DNA of 64,000 nt from UBA5078 sp051252515 (GTDB lineage: Bacteria; Pseudomonadota; Gammaproteobacteria; Pseudomonadales; Pseudohongiellaceae): positions 1-64,000 of the forward strand of contig JBPOFS010000009.1 of the NCBI GenBank assembly GCA_051252515.1, read 5' to 3'. Of the stretch, positions 58,892-64,000 are shown piece by piece. Position 1 is the first letter of the stretch; the number at the start of each line of letters is the position of its first letter. The position numbers and the translations under genes are program-made. Below the pieces are notes generated by a model. That model saw nothing but the letters and a program-made list of their open reading frames with translations, was not told the origin of the DNA and did no database searches.

Positions 58892-59461
58892 ATGCGCTCA
58901 CTCAACTTATCGCCCGTAAGCAGTATTGCTCACTTGGTTTACCCCGATGAATTCCATGAATTGAACCTCAATTCACCTGCTATGGAGTTCTTCACAGATT
59001 TCAAACGACACATCCCCATCACTATTGAGGGCACTACCCCCGCGGAAAATGTGGAAACCCTCATGCGCAAAGCTCACGTCAAACTTAAATTGGTAGTTGA
59101 TACGCGAGGCGAGTTCATTGGCACTCTTAGTTTAGAGGACTTAGATGAACCTCACTTCATGCGCCAAGTGGCAGAGGGATTTTCTCGAAATGAAATCATG
59201 GTAGAGGACTTAATGAGGTCGAAATCACAAATTTTGGCGCTTCGTCTTTCAGACCTTGAAGAGTCCACAATCAACGATGTCATTAAGGCGCTACAAAAAA
59301 AGGGCCAACAACACTGTCTTGTGGTGGATTACAGCGGCACTCAGATTCGCGGGATTATTTCAGCTAGCGATGTAGCCAGACGCCTGCAAATCCCCATTAG
59401 AATAGAAAGAGTCCCTACTTTTATAGACATATTCAGCTCAGTTAAAAGGCCTGCAGCTTAG
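58892..59461 (+). CDS. CBS-domain protein
   Basis: A 189-residue protein: about 45 N-terminal residues of unclear fold, then two CBS domains (about 48-105 and 110-170). CBS-type patterns are ENVETLMRKAHVKLKLVVDTRGEFIGTLSLEDL and KGQQHCLVVDYSGTQIRGIISASDVARRL. Such modules usually bind nucleotides and regulate a partner protein. GGAG at 8 bases before ATG supports the start and a strong terminator follows, so it is probably transcribed alone or with the small upstream frame. It is the second CBS-only protein of the window, not closely similar to that at 41990. Confidence 0.8.
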   Translation: MRSLNLSPVSSIAHLVYPDEFHELNLNSPAMEFFTDFKRHIPITIEGTTPAENVETLMRKAHVKLKLVVDTRGEFIGTLSLEDLDEPHFMRQVAEGFSRNEIMVEDLMRSKSQILALRLSDLEESTINDVIKALQKKGQQHCLVVDYSGTQIRGIISASDVARRLQIPIRIERVPTFIDIFSSVKRPAA

Positions 59462-59483
59462 CGTCACGGCGTCACTGAACTTT

Positions 59484-59518
59484 GCTGGGAGTCATTAGTT
59501 TTGACTCCCAGCCTTTTT
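59484..59518. terminator. rho-independent terminator after the CBS gene
   Basis: GCTGGGAGTCA (59484-59494) and TGACTCCCAGC (59502-59512) form a perfect 11-base-pair stem with a 7-base loop, followed by a CTTTTT tract. It ends the plus-strand CBS gene (59461) and lies right against the 3' end of the convergent gene at 59517. Confidence 0.9.
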
Positions 59519-59954
59519 AATTCACATCCGTTACCAATGATAAGTAGTACGAACAGATCGTTGGAAGATCAGCGACCCGATCAAACTCTCGGCGCTCAAT
59601 GCCTGTTGATGAAGCATTCTGTCCGCTGAGAAACATCACTCGGGTTCTCAACTCAATGTCTCCGGAACCCCAATCTTGCCCCGATGGGGTGACTTCATTA
59701 CCGTATAAACCAAAAAAACGCACAGGATCCCATTGCACAGAGCCTTCGTCGCCGACATGTCCCGTCGCTAGATACACATTAAGATCTGGCAATATTCGAC
59801 ATTGAAAAATATTGGCATTTGCATCGACGTTCACATAAGTGAAATTACGTAAAAATTTCCAGTTACCTACCAAGCCCTCTTCCAATGCTTGCGCTGAGCT
59901 CGTCACCGCCAAGACCCCTAAGCATAACCCCGATATCGCAATTCTTGCCTTCAT
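59517..59954 (-). CDS. small secreted protein of unknown function
   Basis: A 145-residue exported protein with a signal peptide (cleavage near AQALE, residue 24) and a compact domain of about 120 residues with two cysteines (in FQCRIL and TICSYY) that could form a disulfide. No domain is recognised. The convergent CBS gene and its terminator lie immediately downstream. It is divergent from the caspase-like gene; the 158 bases between them must hold both promoters. Confidence 0.6.
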   Translation of the reverse strand: MKARIAISGLCLGVLAVTSSAQALEEGLVGNWKFLRNFTYVNVDANANIFQCRILPDLNVYLATGHVGDEGSVQWDPVRFFGLYGNEVTPSGQDWGSGDIELRTRVMFLSGQNASSTGIERREFDRVADLPTICSYYLSLVTDVN

Positions 59955-60112
59955 AGCACTGCCTCCTTTTTATCTGCCTTTATCAAGCAAGCCCCTTGTG
60001 CAATTAGACTTGTTTGTTCACTTCCGCTAATCTTTTAATCGCTTGCGGCGTCTTCACTGGCCCGTGCCGGTTTGAACAATTTCAACTACCCCGCCAGAGG
60101 GCATTATCCCCG

Positions 60113-62482
60113 ATGAAACGCACTATTTTTACAATCACTAAACCCCGTGTTGCGTTGCGGTATTGTAGCGCATTATTACTGAGCCCTTTTTTCTATCTTC
60201 CACTCGCAAACGCTCAAGATGTAATTTCGGACCCTCTATTCGGAACAGAGAGTATCGAAGGAGGATTTGTAGCAGACCCCTTTAAAGTCAATATTATTGC
60301 TGGGGGGCCATTTGACGCGAGCACAGGCGACTCCAATTGTTCCGGCTATATCGCCGCAGACCAACCCGATTTCAGGATTCATTACACCCCAAGCAATTAT
60401 CCCCTGGGTATCTTCGTCAACTCTCTTATCGACACCACTCTAATTGTGAACACTCCCGATGGGAGCTGGGAGTGTAATGATGATTTCTCTGAGCTTGAGA
60501 ACAACAACTCGGGAATCCTGCTAACCACACCTTTAACAGGGCAGTATGACATTTGGGTTGGGACTTATGACCAGTCCGATGCTGGGGCCGATGCCCAGCT
60601 CATTATTACCGAACACACTCAGGATCAATGGCTAAGCCTTAGCAACGATTCAGACGCTGTTGGCGGCGATACAAACTCTTTCGATCGCACCACCATTTTG
60701 GCCAACAGCGCAGAGCTTGGGACCCTCGCCGCTGGCGATGACACCTTGCAGAATTACGGTTATGCAGACAGCTACGTTTTTGCAGCGACCACTGGACAAA
60801 GTGCAATTATCGACCTTAGCTCCAGTGAGTTTGATACTTATTTATTGGTCCGCACGCCCAGTGGTAAAGAGCTGAGTAACGATGACTTTGAGGGACGTAC
60901 AGATCGCTCACTACTAAGCATCGAGGTTCCGGAAACCGGAGAATATGAGATCGTCGTGTCCAGCTTCATGAGCAGCGAGTCAGGGGACTATTCTTTGTCC
61001 TTTACCCTCGATGACAATAGTGACACACCAGGTGAGCGAGCCGAATCTGGCACTCTGTCGAGTTCAGACGCCCAATTGGAGAGTGGCGAATACATTGATA
61101 TCTATGAGCTCAATGGAAGGCCAGGCCAACGCTTACAGGCCGACTTGCGCTCAGAAGACTTCGATACCTTCCTTATTCTCATTACCCCCTCTGGAGAACA
61201 ATTCGAAAACGATGATATGGACTCTACTAACCGTAGCTTTCTTGATATGACACTTGCAGAAGCAGGGGATTATCGTGTTGTCGTGACATCCTATGGAGTG
61301 GGCGCCGTAGGAGACTACACGCTCCAGCTCGATCAAGATGCCACAAGCTCTAACCAAACGAATGATTCAGAAATGCGCAGCCTTACAGTGGGGCAAGCCA
61401 TAGAAGGGGAGTTAAGAGAAGGTGCAAGCGCACGCGTTAATGATAAATGGGAAGACACCTATTGGTTCACCGGCGAGACTGACGAGACATTACGCATTGA
61501 TCTCAATTCAAGTGACTTCGACACCTATTTGCGCCTAGTCACCCCTAACGGAGAACTAATTGAGAATGACGACTTTGAAGGTAGCATTAGCACCTCCTCG
61601 GTCTCACTTACATTACGTGAGAATGGCCGTTATCGTGTAGTGGTCACTAGTTACGGGGCAAATGATGCCGGCCCATACGAACTGAGCTTGCTAGAACAGA
61701 GCGAGCGCATCATCACTCCCAATATTAGTGGGGGCGAAATATATGGCATTTTTGTAGGCATCAGCGACTACCCTGGTACTGATGCAGATTTAAACTACAC
61801 CGACCAAGACGCCACTCGCGCGCGTGATGCTCTCATTAACGGCGCTGGCATGCGCCCAGAAAACAGCATCACTCTGCTCAATAGCGACGCCACCACCGCT
61901 AACTTCCATGCCGCCATTGAGCGTACGGCCATGCGAGCGACACCCCAAGACACCTTTGTCCTATTTTACTCAGGCCATGGTGACCGCGTTATTCGCCTCG
62001 ATGGCCCAGATAGTGCTGACCCTGACGGTTTAGACGAAACTATTGAACTGTACGACGGTGCAATGATCGATGATGAATTAGCGCTCTTATTTGACACAGT
62101 GTCCGCAGGCACGACTCTGCTAGTGCTCGACTCATGTTTCAGTGGTGGTTTTGCCAAAGATCTCGTCTCTAAACCCGGTCGAATGGGACTGTTTTCATCT
62201 GAAGAAGATGTCACTTCGCAGGTAGCCTCCAAGTTTCGCGCTGGCGGCTATCTCTCTGTTTTCTTTGAAGAAGCATTAGCCGGCTACGCAGATTTCGATG
62301 AAAATGGCGAGCTAACAGCAATAGAACTGAGCGAATATTTGCACGATCGGTTTCGAAATGACGTAAAGTCTACAAGTCCCGATCATTATGTTCGCACTAG
62401 TGGCCCTCAATCGGGCTACCAACACTTAGTAGTCGACCGAGGAGGTGTAGGACCTTACAATATTCTTTTTAATCATCAATGA
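60113..62482 (+). CDS. secreted caspase-like (peptidase C14) protein with tandem PPC-type repeats
   Basis: A 789-residue exported protein with a signal peptide (cleavage near LANAQ, residue 34), four consecutive PPC-like beta-sandwich repeats (about 95-168, 213-300, 325-408 and 440-528), each with a ND-D/E motif near a turn and an ending such as GDYxL, and a C-terminal caspase-like domain (about 540-770). The catalytic dyad is present: His622 in YSGHGDR and Cys675 in LDSCFSGG. A calcium-type loop, DFDENGELTAIE, lies near 727-738. PPC repeats occur on secreted proteases and may bind substrate or the surface. The ATG at 60113 gives the signal peptide; the frame extends 99 bases upstream. Its stop overlaps the next start as ATGA. 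Cleavage preference cannot be read from sequence. Confidence 0.88.
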   Translation: MKRTIFTITKPRVALRYCSALLLSPFFYLPLANAQDVISDPLFGTESIEGGFVADPFKVNIIAGGPFDASTGDSNCSGYIAADQPDFRIHYTPSNYPLGIFVNSLIDTTLIVNTPDGSWECNDDFSELENNNSGILLTTPLTGQYDIWVGTYDQSDAGADAQLIITEHTQDQWLSLSNDSDAVGGDTNSFDRTTILANSAELGTLAAGDDTLQNYGYADSYVFAATTGQSAIIDLSSSEFDTYLLVRTPSGKELSNDDFEGRTDRSLLSIEVPETGEYEIVVSSFMSSESGDYSLSFTLDDNSDTPGERAESGTLSSSDAQLESGEYIDIYELNGRPGQRLQADLRSEDFDTFLILITPSGEQFENDDMDSTNRSFLDMTLAEAGDYRVVVTSYGVGAVGDYTLQLDQDATSSNQTNDSEMRSLTVGQAIEGELREGASARVNDKWEDTYWFTGETDETLRIDLNSSDFDTYLRLVTPNGELIENDDFEGSISTSSVSLTLRENGRYRVVVTSYGANDAGPYELSLLEQSERIITPNISGGEIYGIFVGISDYPGTDADLNYTDQDATRARDALINGAGMRPENSITLLNSDATTANFHAAIERTAMRATPQDTFVLFYSGHGDRVIRLDGPDSADPDGLDETIELYDGAMIDDELALLFDTVSAGTTLLVLDSCFSGGFAKDLVSKPGRMGLFSSEEDVTSQVASKFRAGGYLSVFFEEALAGYADFDENGELTAIELSEYLHDRFRNDVKSTSPDHYVRTSGPQSGYQHLVVDRGGVGPYNILFNHQ

Positions 62483-63819
62483 GCAATATGAACGAACCCT
62501 ATAAAAACTTCATTGACTTCATGGACCTCCTGCTAGACGCGATTTGTGTCGTCAATCCACAGGGGCGGTTTTTGTTCGTCAGTGCAGCATGCGAGCGAAT
62601 ATTTGGCTATACACCAAAAGAGATGCTCGGGCTTAAAGTATTAGACTTGGTCCATCCCGATGATAAGGACATAACAGCGTCAGTAGCAGAGAGCATCAAT
62701 GCTGGCGCAGAGTCTCATGCGTTTGAGAATCGATATATTCATAAAGACGGGCATGTTGTGCATATCCGCTGGTCGGCTCGATGGTCCGAACAAGATCAAG
62801 TACGAATCGCGGTCGCCCACGACATTACCGAACGTAAACGCGCAGAAGCTATGCAGCAGGCACTTTATGCGATCTCTGAAGCCGCGCACTCTGTAGAGGA
62901 CTTAACAAGTCTATTCCCGCGCATTCATCACATCATTAACAATTTGCTTCCAGCCTCTAACTTTTTCGTCACTTTGTATGACAGACAAACCGATGAATTA
63001 CGTTTTCCTTACTTTGTCGATGAGTACGACGATGTCCCAGAGCCGCGCCCCCTAGAGAGTGGCACACTGAGCGCGGAGGTTATTCGTTCGGGTGAACCGC
63101 TTCTAATCAGGGTCGAATCCGACGCAGAATTAAACAAACGCTTTCCGGAGATTGTTGGGACTTCATCCCTTGATTGGCTAGGAGTGCCTTTAAAAGCAGG
63201 CAAGGTCTGCCTGGGAGCTCTAGTCGTCCAAACTTACACAGGGGATGTACGGTATACAGAGCAGGATAGGGAATTATTTCAATTTATATCCAATCAAGTC
63301 GCCTCTGCGATCTCTCGAACACAAATGCACGAACGACTTATTCATGCCGCAGGGCATGATCCGCTAACGGCACTTGCTAATCGGGGCCTATTTGAAGACC
63401 GCCTGCAACGAGTACTAGCAAGAGTGCGACGCAACCCGGCTCGTTTTGCAATCCTTTACATCGACCTCGACAAATTTAAAGAGGTGAACGATTTACACGG
63501 CCATTTCACTGGCGACCGAGTGCTCAAAGAAGTCGCAACGCGCTTAAAGAGTTGTGTCAGAGAGTCCGATACTGTTGCGCGGATTGGTGGGGATGAATTT
63601 GTGCTTTTGTTAAATCAAATCATTAAATCGAGTGATGCGCAAAACGTGGCTGAAAAAATTCGCGTCGCTCTAGATTACCCCATCAAGCACAACGGCCAGC
63701 ACCTACTTATAAGCCCAAGCATTGGTATAGCCATTTACCCGGACCATGGCGATAACATCGAAGCGTTATTAAACTATGCTGACAAAGCCATGTACTCCGG
63801 AAAAAGAAATACACTTTAG
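62479..63819 (+). CDS. PAS-GAF-GGDEF diguanylate cyclase
   Basis: A 446-residue cytoplasmic signalling protein: PAS domain (about 10-120, with FGYTPKEMLG and DITERKRAE), GAF domain (about 135-280), and a GGDEF domain (about 290-446). The catalytic motif GGDEF is intact at residues 370-374 and an inhibitory-site RxxD (RESD, 361-364) lies 5 residues before it, so it should make c-di-GMP and be product-inhibited. No EAL domain and no membrane segment. Its ATG overlaps the stop of the caspase-like gene, so the two are translationally coupled, an uncommon pairing. It overlaps the convergent glpD end by 4 bases. Confidence 0.95.
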   Translation: MSNMNEPYKNFIDFMDLLLDAICVVNPQGRFLFVSAACERIFGYTPKEMLGLKVLDLVHPDDKDITASVAESINAGAESHAFENRYIHKDGHVVHIRWSARWSEQDQVRIAVAHDITERKRAEAMQQALYAISEAAHSVEDLTSLFPRIHHIINNLLPASNFFVTLYDRQTDELRFPYFVDEYDDVPEPRPLESGTLSAEVIRSGEPLLIRVESDAELNKRFPEIVGTSSLDWLGVPLKAGKVCLGALVVQTYTGDVRYTEQDRELFQFISNQVASAISRTQMHERLIHAAGHDPLTALANRGLFEDRLQRVLARVRRNPARFAILYIDLDKFKEVNDLHGHFTGDRVLKEVATRLKSCVRESDTVARIGGDEFVLLLNQIIKSSDAQNVAEKIRVALDYPIKHNGQHLLISPSIGIAIYPDHGDNIEALLNYADKAMYSGKRNTL

Positions 63820-64000
63820 GGCTCTGGCTGCTTTGCCAAATAAACCTCAAGCAAATCACATTGAAGCGGAGAAAACTGCAAACCTAGTTTGCTGCGGCGC
63901 CAGAGAATGTCTTCGCTTGTGCGTGCCCATTCGTGTTGCAATAGGTAATCGACCTCACGCTGATAAAGCCCTGCCCCAAAGTGCTCCCCAAGGCTATCTG
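63816..64000 (-). CDS. glpD: glycerol-3-phosphate dehydrogenase, C-terminal end (partial)
   Basis: The 61 C-terminal residues of a protein whose start lies beyond the window. The minus-strand frame reads GAGLYQREVDYL, then HEWARTSEDILWRRSKLGL, the characteristic C-terminal helical segment of aerobic FAD-dependent glycerol-3-phosphate dehydrogenase (GlpD), which feeds electrons from glycerol-3-phosphate to the quinone pool. The stop codon (63816-63818) overlaps that of the convergent GGDEF gene. The family call rests only on this segment. Confidence 0.85.
   Translation of the reverse strand, partial: DSLGEHFGAGLYQREVDYLLQHEWARTSEDILWRRSKLGLQFSPLQCDLLEVYLAKQPEP

Noticed and set aside
1..64000. 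tRNA, rRNA, CRISPR arrays, transposases or prophage genes
   Set aside because: I looked through all intergenic regions and the frame list and found no cloverleaf-like sequence, direct-repeat arrays, transposase motifs or phage structural genes.

Overview
The window reads as a continuous chromosomal stretch of a heterotrophic, respiring gammaproteobacterium, probably marine. The main pointers are the E. coli-type 13-gene nuo operon with fused nuoCD, the divergent ssb/uvrA pair, DUF2333, PxpABC, ModF, TrxC and FlgO-type proteins, together with PQQ-, cytochrome c- and copper-type periplasmic enzymes. Base composition looks balanced (about half GC, by eye). I saw no rRNA, tRNA, CRISPR array, insertion sequence or prophage. 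The assignment to a marine lineage is an inference from gene content.

Layout. 0.3-1.1 kb: DUF2975 membrane protein with its small HTH regulator. 1.1-7.4 kb (minus strand): rhlE-type helicase, DUF2333 protein, TPR lipoprotein, moeA, an RmlD-like SDR protein and ssb. 7.6-10.5 kb: uvrA. 10.5-14.6 kb (minus): a secreted tannase/feruloyl-esterase-family hydrolase and a lipoprotein PQQ/heme c dehydrogenase, both aimed at plant- or alga-derived esters and alcohols. 14.9-19.3 kb: three-gene MacAB-like exporter (ATPase, 825-residue FtsX/MacB permease, adaptor). 19.5-21.8 kb: CSS-EAL c-di-GMP phosphodiesterase and a SIMPL protein. 22.0-26.8 kb: 5-oxoprolinase genes pxpB-pxpC and pxpA, split by an opposite-strand gene for a secreted protein made of three tandem two-module repeats. 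26.8-41.6 kb (minus): complete complex I operon nuoABCDEFGHIJKLMN. 42-45 kb (minus): CBS protein, ModF and a secreted esterase. 45.4-55.6 kb: a redox-rich region with a secreted FAH-family protein, two paralogous redoxin / cytochrome c / PHM-like copper monooxygenase fusions at its edges, a TetR regulator, glutaredoxin, TrxC and small proteins. 55.7-64 kb: leuS, a CBS protein, a small secreted protein, a secreted caspase-like protease translationally coupled to a PAS-GAF-GGDEF cyclase, and the 3' end of glpD running off the window.

How the parts fit. Complex I feeds the quinone pool. The PQQ dehydrogenase and the heme c-bearing monooxygenase-like proteins would exchange electrons with periplasmic carriers. 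PxpABC recycles 5-oxoproline to glutamate. The most unusual material is the pair of redoxin-heme-copper fusions: one copy keeps all six PHM-type copper ligands and the other has lost four of the six while keeping its heme site. Next most unusual are the caspase/diguanylate-cyclase pair and the repeat protein lying inside the pxp cluster. All family assignments come from reading motifs by eye; no database search was run.
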